Shown here one piece after another: positions 1 to 10,181 of a stretch of DNA of 64,000 nt. The stretch's first letter is position 1; the number at the start of each line of letters is the position of its first letter. Made by a program: the position numbers and the translations under genes. The DNA comes from Albifimbria verrucaria (Eukaryota; Ascomycota; Sordariomycetes; Hypocreales; Stachybotryaceae). The stretch covers positions 1-64,000 of the forward strand of contig JAHREC010000011.1 of assembly GCA_020081605.1 (NCBI GenBank), given 5' to 3'. The notes beneath the pieces were generated by a model that was not told where the DNA came from, ran no database searches, and saw only the letters and a program-made list of their open reading frames with translations.

Positions 1-102
1 CTAACCCTAACCCTAACCCTAACCCTAACCCTAACCCTAACCCTAACTCCTAACCCTAACTCCTAACCCTAACCCTAACCCTAACCCTAACCCTAACCCT
101 AA
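1..102. repeat. Telomere, (CCCTAA)n tract
   Basis: The window starts with about 17 head-to-tail CCCTAA units, the C-rich strand of the TTAGGG telomere repeat used by most filamentous fungi. The strand orientation is that expected for the left end of a chromosome. Two variant units with an extra TC (ctaactcctaa) interrupt the array near 46-66. The tract ends sharply at base 102. Confidence 0.98.
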
Positions 103-1260
103 TTTCCGTTGGGTTAGGGCTAAGGCTACGGGTAGGGTTACGCGTAGGGTTAAGGCCAAGATTAGGCCTGCAGTTTCACCCTTTCTACTCTCTTCACGCT
201 ACTTTTCCGCTTTTTGCCGTTTAGTAGCCGCCTTTAACTGTCTGTTGTTTGCTTCTCGCCCTTGTAAGAAGTCGTAGGCTTCGGCCTTCTTAAACGACCA
301 GCAACAAGGGACCGCCAGAGGGTAACGAGTGGAGACCGAAAAGCAAAGACGCAAACAGTCGGTTACTTGTAAGCGCGTAGTGGAGACCACCCAGGTAGGA
401 AAGATCAGGTAGCCTTAAGGTTCTAGGCTTCAAACAAGTGGAAACCAGTGACTAGCAAAGTAGTAACCAGCAGAGGCCGAGAGTGCTTAGTAAAGACCCT
501 GAAGCAAAAAGCAGACGGCAGATGGCCAACCACACCTGGCGGACAGTAGCAACTTAGAAAGAGCAAACGGAAAAGAAAGCTAAGCAGGTTGCAGGCGACG
601 ACAACAGACAACCGATCTAGAACAGAAAGGACTGGTGGGAAAAGGTTAACAGGCTAAAGCGGGAGGTAAAGAACAAAGAGCAGAGAACAGAGCAGAGAAC
701 AGAGCAGAGAACAGAGCAGAGAACAGAGCAGAGAACAGAGCAGAGAACAGAGCAGAGAACAGAGCAGAGAACAGAGCAGAGAACAGAGCAGAGAACAGAG
801 CAGAGAACAGAAGATAGACAAGAAAGAGTAGAAAACAGCGACTAGATAGCGAGAACAAACAGGCACCAACAAGCAACTGGGAGAAGCGCTTAGACAAGCT
901 AGGGCAGCGTGACACTAGGAGACTCAACCGCAGACAACAGACAACAGACAACAGACAGCAAAAAGTAGCTTGTGAAAAACTTCCTACAACTTCCTACAAC
1001 TCCTCCTTCCTCAGTGATTAGAGAACTTAACCCACCTTCTCTTAAACTCTTCGTCTTTTTCAGTCTAACAAGAACCTTAGCTAGTAACCCTGGCCCACCT
1101 CGGCCTTCAACCCTGTTCTTTGTACCCTTAACCAAACTTCTTCTGCAGACCCTAGGGCCAAAGATCCTCAAGGTCAGGGTTAGGTTAGGGTCAGGGTCAG
1201 AAATTTACCTACCCTATATGCTTGGTCTGCTCGCTTCTATCAACCTTTTCACTCATAACT
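103..1260. other. Subtelomeric non-coding DNA with degenerate telomere-like words
   Basis: No convincing gene is seen. Bases 108-165 hold degenerate TTAGGG-like words (gggttaggg, gggtagggtta) in the orientation opposite to the telomere, and another patch lies at 1170-1200 (ggttaggttagggtcaggg). From about 430 to 960 the plus strand is strongly purine-rich. Short tandem repeats include three copies of a 7-mer (acagaca) near 938-958 and a duplicated cttcctacaa near 979-1000. Open frames here are low-complexity or overlap one another and are not believed. Confidence 0.7.
679..810. repeat. 12-bp minisatellite, about 11 copies
   Basis: The unit agcagagaacag is repeated about eleven times without visible divergence. 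It lies 0.6 kb from the telomere and is A/G-only apart from one C per half-unit. The reverse strand stays open across it and would encode a monotonous FSAL repeat, a by-product of the unit length being a multiple of three. Identical copies suggest recent expansion or continuing exchange. Confidence 0.95.
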
Positions 1261-2206
1261 AGCACTTACCGATAGCTGTTAGAATACTATTTCACCCTAT
1301 GCCTTGTATACCTGCCATTTTAATCCAGAGTAACCTTAATAGCTGCTCTTTCCTCACGCTTTAAGGTTGGCGGTTAGCGGTTCGACAACGTAGCGGTTAG
1401 CGCTGGCCATAGGACCATGACTAATCTGCCGATAACCCTGATCCTGCAAATCGGCCACCGGACGTTAAGTTGATCCATCCCACGTTTTCCTGCCTAACGC
1501 CAGCACAGGTTATCCTGCTGTATCCTCCTACGAACCAACAGCCTGTTGGTTATCACCCCCAAAGCCCCTGTTGAGGCTGTGTAACCTAAGCCGCAGGACG
1601 TCAATCCATAGATCGCTATAAATTAATGCATCAGCCCCTTTACCAACTTTCTCATCATGCCGCCCGTTGGCTCCCATCCGAATAGCACCTTCGGCCTAAT
1701 CAGCTTAAACATAATGCTCAAGAGTTCACTTCACTATAGAAACCATTAAAATTATATTCTTTTATATATCCATCGTCAATTCATAGAATGGCGTCAAAAC
1801 ATGCCCACTCTACAGAGACAAGTGAGTCTTAGTGCCCTAATTGGTCCCATTCGCCTGGGAAGTAGCTGATCAGTACCCTAGACCTTGACGCTCGAACTCA
1901 ATCTGACGAGTGTTTGGGGCTTCCCACCCGGGCTCAAGCTATTCGGTGCTGGAGCTCAATTATATTCATGCAGGGGATGAATATCTGGAAGGCCTATCCT
2001 ATCTACCTAAATTATATGGTCGTGGGCTGGGGCGGCCTGAGTCTTTTGAAGCAGGCCGTCTTTTATTAGGTGCCTTAGGGATTTGTATCTTTGTCGCTGT
2101 GCCTATTATATTTCTATGTCAAAGGTAATAGCTATAGTTATCCTCTCTTCGGCTTATGCTATATTGATTATGAAGATATTTATCGAGATGGAACCTGGTG
2201 CCCCAT
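1261..2206. other. Intergenic, no gene recognised
   Basis: About 0.95 kb without a supported gene. A perfect 9-bp inverted repeat with a one-base spacer (aaccaacag / ctgttggtt) sits at 1533-1551; a longer version of the same word occurs at 10321-10359. The short plus-strand frames near 1910-2270 have no recognisable features. Confidence 0.5.
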
Positions 2207-3196
2207 TCATCGCCGACCATACATTGCTCGTGATATTTCAGGTTGAACCCATAAGTAATCCACCCTATGATTGATTCCTGTTTCCTTTGAGGGCCCGAAC
2301 GCAGCAATAGCTCCTTGGGCCATAATTAAACGATTATAGTAATCCAGTATATTCCACTGAAACCCTTTGTAGTCGCTGTTCTCGCTAGGGATCTCGATAG
2401 AACAAGCTACTTCATCGTACAACCACCTTAAGTTCTTATAGCTAAACTCCGGCAGATCGTTAATCTCGCTGTTCATCATCGCCTTGGCATCCAGGCCGCC
2501 ACTGTCGAAGTATTGCTGATTATATATCTTCTCAACCCCGTCACGGCTCTGAAGGCGTCTCTCGTTAAGTTTTGTTCGTGGTCCAGGGCCGTAGCCTAAT
2601 TTAACACGTCTTTCCATAGTGATTGGATCGATATCCATGATTGCGATATGGAGGTCTTGACTGCCATGTTGAAGTGCAAAGACTGGGTGTTGCTTCTCTT
2701 GTCGCTTCGAGAGTGGGTTAAGCTTTGGTTCGTTCCACATGCCAATATGCCGAACTTCATGGCCAAGTTGCTGCGTTAAAATATCCTCCATTCGACGATG
2801 GAGTTTAACGGATCGCGGGAATTCATTGGGGTTCCTTACATTGGGCCCAAGGTTCCAATCATGCATCTCCACGAGCTCGCCAAGTAATTCGCCTGCCGTT
2901 ACCCTAGCTTTTGTATCAAGGCTTTTGGCAAGGGCGATCGACATCTCGCCATAACCCCTTCTTAGGGCTAGAGCTGCCAGAACCGTGAATACTGCACCCT
3001 TAATGCATGAGTACCTATTCTGCTCGACATCTTCGGACTTAGCGTATGCCCGACAAGATGTAACGAGTTCCCAAAGTCCAAAGCCCATGCCTGGGGTTCC
3101 GGCCACCACTTCAATGTTGATTGGCCATGCATTCCAAAATCGAATCGACTTCGTGGCCGATTCTGAACGGAGAGAGTGGTATTTGACTCCAATATA
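2207..3196 (-). CDS. Hypothetical protein, 3' portion of a larger gene
   Basis: A 300-codon reverse frame ends at 2207 and remains open upstream to about 3196 with no ATG, so the true start probably lies in another exon; stop codons appear just upstream, around an AT-rich stretch near 3190-3215. I do not recognise the family. The product is mixed hydrophilic, with an Ala/Leu-rich stretch (KGAVFTVLAALALRRGYG) near its start that could be a membrane or buried helix, and a Tyr/Asp-rich C-terminal half. It is the gene nearest the telomere. Composition and uninterrupted length argue for a real coding region; function is unknown. Confidence 0.5.
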   Translation of the reverse strand, partial: YIGVKYHSLRSESATKSIRFWNAWPINIEVVAGTPGMGFGLWELVTSCRAYAKSEDVEQNRYSCIKGAVFTVLAALALRRGYGEMSIALAKSLDTKARVTAGELLGELVEMHDWNLGPNVRNPNEFPRSVKLHRRMEDILTQQLGHEVRHIGMWNEPKLNPLSKRQEKQHPVFALQHGSQDLHIAIMDIDPITMERRVKLGYGPGPRTKLNERRLQSRDGVEKIYNQQYFDSGGLDAKAMMNSEINDLPEFSYKNLRWLYDEVACSIEIPSENSDYKGFQWNILDYYNRLIMAQGAIAAFGPSKETGINHRVDYLWVQPEISRAMYGRR

Positions 3197-3289
3197 TCTA
3201 TATTACTATATATTAACAGGGTCCTCACGAATGCCAGTTTAACAAGACATACCAATAGCTGCACCCTTACTGTACCTATTTTCGCCACA

Positions 3290-4172
3290 TTTCCTCTGAG
3301 GAAATGGACTTATATGTAGTGCCATTAGACAGGGGTTGAAGAATAGAAGCAAGAGTATAATCTGGCACAAGGGCCCAGCATAAGATAATAATCGATACTC
3401 TCATAATGCAATAGTAAGAAAGGCTGGTTAATATTGCAGGATTTCTAGCGTTCTTATATCGTGGAGTCGAATATTATATTATTATATTATAATGGCGGAA
3501 ATACAGTCCCCTTTTAAGCTATTAATTATCTGTTAGTTTATTGCTAACCTTACTCCATCCAGAACCAAACGCTTATCAGCTTATTCTTTTCCCCTTTTTA
3601 GCATCTTTGTTGGTGGCTTGTGGCTTCTCCGTCTTGAGTTGGCCGCAGACCCCATATACAAGTCATGCGGTGAATGATTCGTATGATGATGGGGTCTGGA
3701 ACATATAAATAGTATCCAGAAGCTTGTGGGATATGCGGTTAGAATAAGGTCCGCTGTCAGCGTGTGCGAGAAGCATCGGTTTTATGATACGCAGCTCCGT
3801 GTACGAGATATGATTGCTCCGACATGCCCCCAATTCCTGGGGCTTGTCTGGATCATGAGGCTGAGAAGCGTGGGTTTGTTGGTAAGCATATGTTACAGGA
3901 TTCCAAACAGCGCAAGATACGCTCTAACACCCCTGTAGTAATCAGGGCGCAGCAAGCCACCGAACAAAAACGGCGATTTACAGTCTGGTGTTTTCTAACC
4001 AACGAACAATTCTCCCATCAGTATTAAGAATTCATAAATAGCAGCCATACTTTATAATATATATTTAAATATGTAAGCTCTACGATTCTGAATATTTCTA
4101 TGAACTTTAAATCTTAATCTTTTCTTTAGGCTACCTATATTCATCTCTTGTGAATAGTTGAAAATCACAAAC
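3290..4172. other. Intergenic, AT-leaning, no gene recognised
   Basis: Roughly 0.9 kb between the hypothetical gene and the small secreted protein. It contains an AT-rich patch near 3460-3490 and another near 4050-4080. Two short overlapping plus-strand frames at 3726-4027 have no recognisable features. A TATA-like tatatatttaaata lies about 120 bases upstream of the next start codon. Confidence 0.4.
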
Positions 4173-4632
4173 ATGCATCTATCTTTAAAATATATACTTT
4201 CTCTTGCCTTTATCCCGTTGAGTCTCCTAGGCGCTATTGCCACACCGATAACTCAAACTGGCGAAGTCCATGGTCATCTTAACCAGCGCACCCCAGTCTG
4301 GAATTGGCCTCGTTGCACTTTTGCAGAGGAAGGGCAATGTACTCTATATGGCAACGGGGAAACCATATCCAACCTTCACACAATATCGCACGTTTGCACT
4401 TTTCGATCATAAATGCAAACTCACATCCCTTTATTATACAGACATAAAGGAGAAGATTGTCAATCTCAAAGGCCATCTACCAGGTGGCATAAGAATCGCA
4501 GTCGACGATCAAATGCAACCGGAAGGTGCTATATCTTATCGTTTAGTAGATACTCCTCTTGGTAGTGGCTTGGAGTGCCATGATTGGGGGAGTATGTGGA
4601 TGGCATCGGCTGCAGGAGACATTTCCTGTTAA
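4173..4632 (+). CDS. Small secreted cysteine-containing protein, frame-broken
   Basis: The ATG at 4173 opens with a typical signal peptide: a short N-terminus, the hydrophobic core YILSLAFIPLSLLGAIA and small residues before a likely cleavage site around residue 25. The mature part starts hydrophilic, with WNWPRC and further cysteines. The first frame stops at 4412, but the adjacent frame carries on from about 4400 to a stop at 4632 with a matching style (cysteines, Trp-Gly, Asp-rich). The switch falls at a TTTT run (4400-4403) and is explained by one surplus base there. The whole would be about 150 residues. Secretion, small size, cysteines and telomere-proximal position resemble fungal effector-like proteins; no function is assigned. 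Confidence 0.5.
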
Positions 4633-4901
4633 GCAACATTTTCTATTAGCTACGATAGCCTGATATACATTGGTTGTGTTTAGTGAAAAAGAAAGCAGCA
4701 TTAAGTCGGCCCTAGAGTATATAAACCCAACCTAACCTTAACCCCCAGCCGCTTAAGTGTTTGCTACCTCCCAAGAATGGAAAGTGCTGAAGAAACTTAA
4801 CATTAATACAATAAAAAGCGAGCTTAGCTCTTGTCAATTAAACGGCAGGATTACCTAAGCCCCATGCCCCACTGTATATAATCTAGTGGGTGACAGTACT
4901 A
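4633..4901. other. Intergenic, short
   Basis: About 270 bases separating the secreted protein from a convergent reverse-strand frame. No signals are recognised beyond a telomere-like aacctaaccttaaccccc word near 4732-4748. Confidence 0.4.
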
Positions 4902-5360
4902 TTATATTATTTTTTTCTGGTAAAGCCGATCCATACGGATTCCATGTATAGCCTTGTCTAACTCCTGGGCTGCTGTTGCCGTAGATATTTTAATGCTTTC
5001 TTCGATATCCGCCTTTATAACCGCTTCCTCCTTTTCTAACTTGATCTTCTGCGCTGCGATACCCTTGAGGTCTTCAAGTCCCTGCAGGAAGCAAATTTCC
5101 ACCTCATCATGCAACCTCACCAGGCATCGTTCCCCACTTTGATACAGCGATACTAGAGAAGGAACATAACCATTTTGTCCGAGTAGGGTTAGAAGTCGAT
5201 GGCTCTGTTTTAACAGACGCCTCATTTCACCCGCGTCGACTTCCTCACGCTCCGCTGATATTTTTTGTATGGTGTTCATTGCCTGTATTAGATCCTCGAA
5301 GTCTTCGTCGCTTATCCATCTGGGAAACGGTATCGATGCTCTTTCCATAGAACCGCCCAC
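4902..5360 (-). CDS. Hypothetical helical protein
   Basis: A 152-codon reverse frame beginning MGGSMERASIPFPRW. The sequence is rich in Glu, Lys, Leu and Ile, with heptad-like spacing over residues 20-70 and 95-140, suggesting coiled coil. No family is recognised. The reverse strand upstream (5554-6024) is open in two overlapping frames with a basic, Lys/Arg-rich composition and may belong to the same gene across introns or frame breaks, but I cannot connect them. Moderately likely to be coding, function unknown. Confidence 0.35.
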   Translation of the reverse strand: MGGSMERASIPFPRWISDEDFEDLIQAMNTIQKISAEREEVDAGEMRRLLKQSHRLLTLLGQNGYVPSLVSLYQSGERCLVRLHDEVEICFLQGLEDLKGIAAQKIKLEKEEAVIKADIEESIKISTATAAQELDKAIHGIRMDRLYQKKII

Positions 5361-5553
5361 GATTCAAGATTAGCCGACGCTGCGCAATCCCATCCGCGCT
5401 CCTTTAGCGTATCTGCCAACACTGCTTTGGCGTATAAAAAGCATGCTTCTTCCATCATACATCGCACAGTTCCGAAAAACTCATACTGTAAGCGGAATGG
5501 TAGGAAGGCTCGACCTAGAAATTTCTTTCATGGCCCACTGGCACTGGCTTTGG

Positions 5554-6024
5554 TTAGGTCTTCAAACGACGAGCTCTCATATACAGACCCATACCTTCAC
5601 CCCGTGCCATCGACGCAGCCATACTCGCTATACGGTCTTCGTTCTGATCGATGCCGTTCGCAGTTCTATCGTCGCTTGCTCCGTGACCCTTCATCGTGTC
5701 CTTTGGGAGGCTGAGCCCCCTCCTCGCGAGGCGAAACAGGCTCTTCTCGCTCGTGCGTTTCTTCGTAGGACGTATTAGATGCGATTTCCATGTTTGCTCC
5801 CTGTTCTGCGAATGTCGCTTGCCGCTTCTGCCGCCTTCTGAGCTGCCGTCCTCTTCTTCTTCGCCATTGCTGTAATGGTTCGCTATCCGGTTCTTGGTGG
5901 CGAGGATGATGTTCGCTACTTTCTCGAGGGAGAGGAAAAGAAGGGAGAGAAGGAAGAAGTCGATGCATATGAGACATGCGAAATCGCGGTCCGGAATATA
6001 TATAAACCACCGGACCACAAACAT
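5554..6024 (-). other. Open reverse-strand region, low-complexity, doubtful coding
   Basis: Two overlapping reverse frames stay open. One is Arg/Glu-rich (around 5666-6010), the other runs through an acidic EEEEDG patch. Neither shows a recognisable domain. Codon-wise neither is clearly favoured, so this is reported only as a possible 5' extension of the hypothetical gene downstream. Confidence 0.2.
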
Positions 6025-6100
6025 ACAGTGCCCTTGAAGTCAGACTCTACGACAGACCGTCGTGCAAGCTTCGAATACGCTTCCTCAATGCAGCAGACAA

Positions 6101-6596
6101 CTAAGATGCCTCTTCTAACGCGCTATTTGTCAACGCGTCTGCTTGCTCATTGTGCTCTCGCGCTACATGCCAAAACAAAACCTCCACACCGACTTTACGA
6201 AGCGTATCAATCCACTTATCTAATTCCTTGAAAAGGTCCGAGTTACGAACTATTTTCTGCTTTGCTGTCCAATAAACCCCGTCTTTTCATACCCACCGGT
6301 TCGGAACCCAGTCCGTGATCCCGTCTACCACATATGCTGAATCTGCTTTGATCACTACTAGATCCAGCCTCTTACCCCAAACCGTTCTTTTTTGTATATC
6401 GCATGGGCCACTTGAAGCGCAATAATGGCAGCCTGAAGTTCTGCCACCTGATTCGTCGATGCGAACACTCTCGATAATGACGCTTTTATTGTATTCAGGT
6501 ATTCCCGACAAACACACCTGCAGCCATTCTGGCTGTTGGTGTTCCATTATACCAGCACACACCATCGACGGCAATGACTATGCAATCTAGATGCAT
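6101..6596 (-). pseudogene. Ribonuclease H1-type protein, broken into several frames
   Basis: Read across reverse frames, this stretch carries the RNase H signature in order: IVIAVDGVCWYNG (first catalytic Asp in the opening strand), TNQVAELQAAIIAL (catalytic Glu), VVIKADSAYVVDGITDWV (second Asp with the following helix) and FWHVAREHNEQADALTNSAL (final Asp). These are the landmarks of cellular RNase H1-like domains that cut RNA in RNA-DNA hybrids. The reading frame changes at least three times, twice at G or T runs, and one TGA lies in frame near 6288. The start at 6596 is an ATG close to the first strand. It is short, with no N-terminal hybrid-binding domain visible. It could be a relic of a host gene or of a retroelement RNase H; no reverse transcriptase is seen nearby. 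Confidence 0.75.
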
Positions 6597-6599
6597 TTC

Positions 6600-7514
6600 C
6601 CATCTGTGTAAGGGTTTCACATCACAATTTCAAACGCTGCTTATACCATGCATTTATATATTGAGCTTCAGTGACTGAGACCTCAACACCACTTTAACCT
6701 TTGTCCCATCGTTTGGTTTTCCAGAGGCTGCATAAAGGAGGGGAGGGATATGCGGCGTGGTATGGTTTGACCATTCATAAAGCAGTAACCCAATCGTTCG
6801 CCAAGGCGTCAGAAACCCTCGTTTAATCCCGGTTTGGACGATTGAAGCTGCTGCGTGAGGGTGGGGGTTTGCAGGGTTCGTGGCCACCAAGCCAATGAGT
6901 GGTGGCCTATGGGCTGTGAACCAACCTTATTTAAAAGCATTGGTGGGAAGCAAACCCGGGAATTCGGACTGGCGAGGGTCACTACGTGAGTTCCTTTTAT
7001 TCTAGCTGGCACAGTCGGACCTTTGTGTGATGTCGGCGTCCTATTGCAGGGCCAACCGCATACACAATCGTTCTTGGTATGGAACCCCGTGGGCACCCTA
7101 TTGGTTGCGACCGCATCGTCCGGGTACTCACCCAGGCACATTTACAGGGTAGCGGGGAGCCAACTGCATAAGAGAACGAAACGATGAGATAACGACCCAA
7201 CAGTAAATTGTCAAATATTCCTAGGACCTCCCGGCTCTTGCATGGGCTCGGTTAGGATTCCTGGATATGGATACCAACAGCATATAGGATCATCGTAGGC
7301 GAGGGCTTTCGGGCTAGTCGAGACAGCCACCTCCCGCTCTTTCCGCTCTTCCAGGCCGGGGTTCAATGGGATAAAGGCACAGTACACTGTTCCGCGTAAA
7401 ACTATAAAGAGGTGGCCGATTTCCTCCTTCCAATCTCCAGCCCGACTCATCTCCTTAGCCCTCACCTGACCATCCGACCATCCAATCATCCAATCGTCCG
7501 CACCCTTTGCCAAC
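6600..7514. other. Intergenic, no gene recognised
   Basis: Reverse-strand frames between 6654 and 7558 overlap each other and show no recognisable domain. The last 100 bases before the next gene are pyrimidine-rich (repeated ccatccaatcatccaatcgtcc), typical of a fungal promoter or 5' untranslated region. Confidence 0.45.
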
Positions 7515-8204
7515 ATGCTCTTCCTTCCCCTTATCCTTGGCCTTGCCGCCAGTGTCAACGCAATCGACCTCTACCTCGGTTGGAGGGGCGGCAGCAACTA
7601 CGTTGCTTGCCGTAACATAAACCCCAACGTCTGCTGCTCCACTGCTGCAGGAGGGAGCCCTTCAACAGCCTTGACTTCAGAGAGATCCCCAGGAACTGGA
7701 ACATCCAGTGCCGTGGCCACAGAGGCCCCCAGTGTGGCTCGCTGGCCGAGGTCAAGCAGAGCAACGGCGCTACCGCAGTTAGCCTGTTCAACTCTGACTT
7801 TGGTGGCTCTGGCTATGGCTTCGTCTCTAAGCGCTCCACGGACGATGCTGTTGTTGAGACCGTAAGGCCATCTCTCTTGGTCTTTGGAGACGGGGCTCAA
7901 TATGATCTTTCCGAATTGACTGAATCTTCCTATGATGAAATGGTATGTGCCTCTTACGTCCCATAGGCTTGAACCATAAGTGCTTTTGCTAATGACCATG
8001 GTAGTTAGTACCAGCTTTTCCGCTACCATCCTCCGAGTCATAACATGGCATCCTCCCTCGCTTAACCCCTCGCTTGACCCCTCGCGCTTCCAAAGAGTCT
8101 ACCTGCTAATGTTCGTATTCTTCGTCTACAGTCTCCGAATCGCAGCTTCGAACGGTTCCTCCGACGATGTTCCCGCCAAATTCGACACATCCAGGATCGA
8201 GTAA
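7515..8204 (+). CDS. Small secreted protein with a CC motif, frame-broken
   Basis: The ATG at 7515 begins a clear signal peptide (MLFLPLILGLAASVNA), followed by IDLYLGWRGGSNYVACRNIN and NPNVCCSTA, a style seen in small cysteine-containing secreted proteins of plant- and insect-associated fungi. At the GGG run 7653-7655 the coherent protein moves to another frame (NIQCRGHRGPQCGSLAEV and onwards), as if one G were missing. A canonical intron follows: donor gtatgt near 7943, branch point tgctaatgac, acceptor ttag at about 8010. A second intron-like branch and acceptor (tgctaatg, ctacag) lies near 8105-8130, and a short last exon would end at 8204. Total about 190 residues. Function unknown; effector-like by size and secretion. 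Confidence 0.6.
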
Positions 8205-8438
8205 AGGTTCGATATGGTGGCTTGAGCGCTTGAATATATGCCAGCCTGGTCCGACGTTCCTCTTGCGATCACCTTGACTGCGGAGGGTAACAGGTTGCCT
8301 TGCATACTTAGTTAAACATTATAGAACTCTGCTACCTCATTCCCTACAAGTCCCATATCCCTTCCAGTGTGTGACTAAATACAGTAATCTGTGAAGTTGA
8401 AAATCCATAGCCCAATTTTTAAGAACAGCAGCTTTCGT
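8205..8438. other. Convergent intergenic spacer
   Basis: About 230 bases between the 3' ends of the secreted protein and the glycosyltransferase. No feature is recognised apart from AT-rich words near 8310-8330 that could serve as polyadenylation signals. Confidence 0.4.
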
Positions 8439-10181
8439 TCAGCTCGGCACCCACACAAGCTCAATAATACCATCAAGTGCCTTCATGGGCCTTTTCTTCT
8501 CTACCATCCATCGCTCATCATCCTTCTTTCGAACATATACCTGTAACACGGACCTGTCCTCCATGACTTGCGAGTCACGAAGCTCCCAAGCAATCTTCTT
8601 ACCCGTTTTGAGGAGCGAGGGGCGCTGAGGGCCATACGTGTAGTCGAAGTTCCACACATGCTCCTCGAACAGCGGGCGAAATGTACGCTCCACCTGACTC
8701 AGGTCGAAGTCGATCCCATCGGGGTAGTGCGCAATGCTATAACCGTTGGAGATGATGAAGTTGTCCGCAGTAACGAAGCGCTGAAACGGGCAGTCCTCGC
8801 CGCACGTATAGGATATCTTGGTGGTATTTAGCGGGTTGGCCGAGTGCCACTTGTCGCCTCTCTTGAAATGATGAATGCTGTACGGCTTAAATCCGCCTTC
8901 GTAGAAACCCGATGCGTCTCCTACAAGATCGAGCTGCCAGAGGTCCTTCAGGTGCGTGAGACGTATGTCGGTGTTCTCGTATATGCACTTACGAAGGAGA
9001 ATGTCTCCCTGAGGACCCCAGCCGGTGTTGGACTGCTTGATCTTGGCCCTCGTCCGGCAAGCGTCAATGCGACTGGAAACGATACCCGCCAAAGGACGGC
9101 TGAGGAAGACTCCACCGCCTCCAAAAGCTTGGGAGCCGTGCACCTTCACGGCCGTAACGTCCTCGGATAAGGTGCCGATATATAACAGCCTTGTATGATC
9201 ATACTGCTTGAACCGCTCGACGAGGCCATTCATCGCCGTGAAGAAGGTGTCGTCATCGCACAAGACCAGCCACTTCCTGTTCGGGGAGTCTTTGTGGGAG
9301 TAAAGCATAGGCACCAGGTTGAGGTACCGGACAGCCATCTCCTTCTCTATCCGGCTATCCCACCCGCTCACTTCGGAATCGATACCGGCATCGGCAAGTC
9401 GTTGCGCGACCTCCGTAAGCTCCGCATCCGTGACGTCAAGGAGGCGAAGGAGGAGCTTGCCTCCGTTAGACCTGCCTTTGCTGTCGGTTAGCCAGTAGGC
9501 CCACTCTTGGATCATCGAAGGGTCGCTGAGGCGCTTGTATGTGGTGGAAATGGCGAATATGAAGTCGGAGAGATCAGCATCGGCCGGGAAAGGCGACTCC
9601 GGGACGGAAACCTCCAAGGGTTCGCTGCATTTCTCTTCCTGGTCGTGGCCACTCAGCAGATCCACCACCCGGAAGCCTTCGGCGTCATTACCTGATGACA
9701 GGAGGTTCTGCGGTAGCGAAGTATAAGATTGACGCTCGATGGGCTTGCGCGTGAAGCTGATGTAGCGTCTCAAATACTCGACTTGATCGTCCAGCTTGTA
9801 TCTGTCACTTATCTCACGAAGCCTGTCCGTATCAACATTGCAATTCATAACGTGGCTCGATGACGGCCGTGCGCCATGTGCGCTGGTGTTGATGGGTTTG
9901 GCTTGATCACCGCCCGAAAGTTTCGGCTTGACAGCGGATACATCTTTTAAATCAGATGTTTTTAGAAGCAAGTCTGTGGTATACGGTCTCGTTGATGGTA
10001 AGTTCCAATATGCTATCAAAAGAACGGCAATAAGCACAACAAGCTTGAGAGCTCTTGAGAAGGAGCTCCGTATGCCCCAGGTTGACTGGATTAATGCCTT
10101 CGCTAGGGTGCAGGCTCTCGTGGCTTTCGCCGACCAATACACACTATGCGGGGCCTCTAGGCGGCCGATCCACCCTACCAT
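8439..10181 (-). CDS. Family 31-like (Fringe-type) glycosyltransferase, type II membrane protein
   Basis: This 580-codon gene is uninterrupted. A single hydrophobic segment at residues 44-60 (LKLVVLIAVLLIAYW), with a short N-terminal tail, predicts a type II Golgi membrane anchor. A lumenal catalytic domain follows. WLVLCDDDTFF puts the metal-binding DDD at 309-311; QAFGGGGVFLS at 351-361 and WGPQGD at 398-403 are the acceptor-side motifs of Fringe/beta-3-glycosyltransferase proteins (GT31 and the related plant/fungal DUF604 group). Such enzymes transfer a sugar from a nucleotide sugar to a glycan or glycoprotein. Donor and acceptor cannot be read from the sequence. It is one of the few long genes here with no frame break and shows no link to the downstream clusters. 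Confidence 0.88.
   Translation of the reverse strand: MVGWIGRLEAPHSVYWSAKATRACTLAKALIQSTWGIRSSFSRALKLVVLIAVLLIAYWNLPSTRPYTTDLLLKTSDLKDVSAVKPKLSGGDQAKPINTSAHGARPSSSHVMNCNVDTDRLREISDRYKLDDQVEYLRRYISFTRKPIERQSYTSLPQNLLSSGNDAEGFRVVDLLSGHDQEEKCSEPLEVSVPESPFPADADLSDFIFAISTTYKRLSDPSMIQEWAYWLTDSKGRSNGGKLLLRLLDVTDAELTEVAQRLADAGIDSEVSGWDSRIEKEMAVRYLNLVPMLYSHKDSPNRKWLVLCDDDTFFTAMNGLVERFKQYDHTRLLYIGTLSEDVTAVKVHGSQAFGGGGVFLSRPLAGIVSSRIDACRTRAKIKQSNTGWGPQGDILLRKCIYENTDIRLTHLKDLWQLDLVGDASGFYEGGFKPYSIHHFKRGDKWHSANPLNTTKISYTCGEDCPFQRFVTADNFIISNGYSIAHYPDGIDFDLSQVERTFRPLFEEHVWNFDYTYGPQRPSLLKTGKKIAWELRDSQVMEDRSVLQVYVRKKDDERWMVEKKRPMKALDGIIELVWVPS

Noticed and set aside
679..810. Array as a CRISPR
   Set aside because: Units are contiguous with no spacers, and the sequence is eukaryotic.
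646..951. Reverse frame with repeated FSAL units
   Set aside because: It is only the translation of the 12-bp minisatellite, whose length is a multiple of three.
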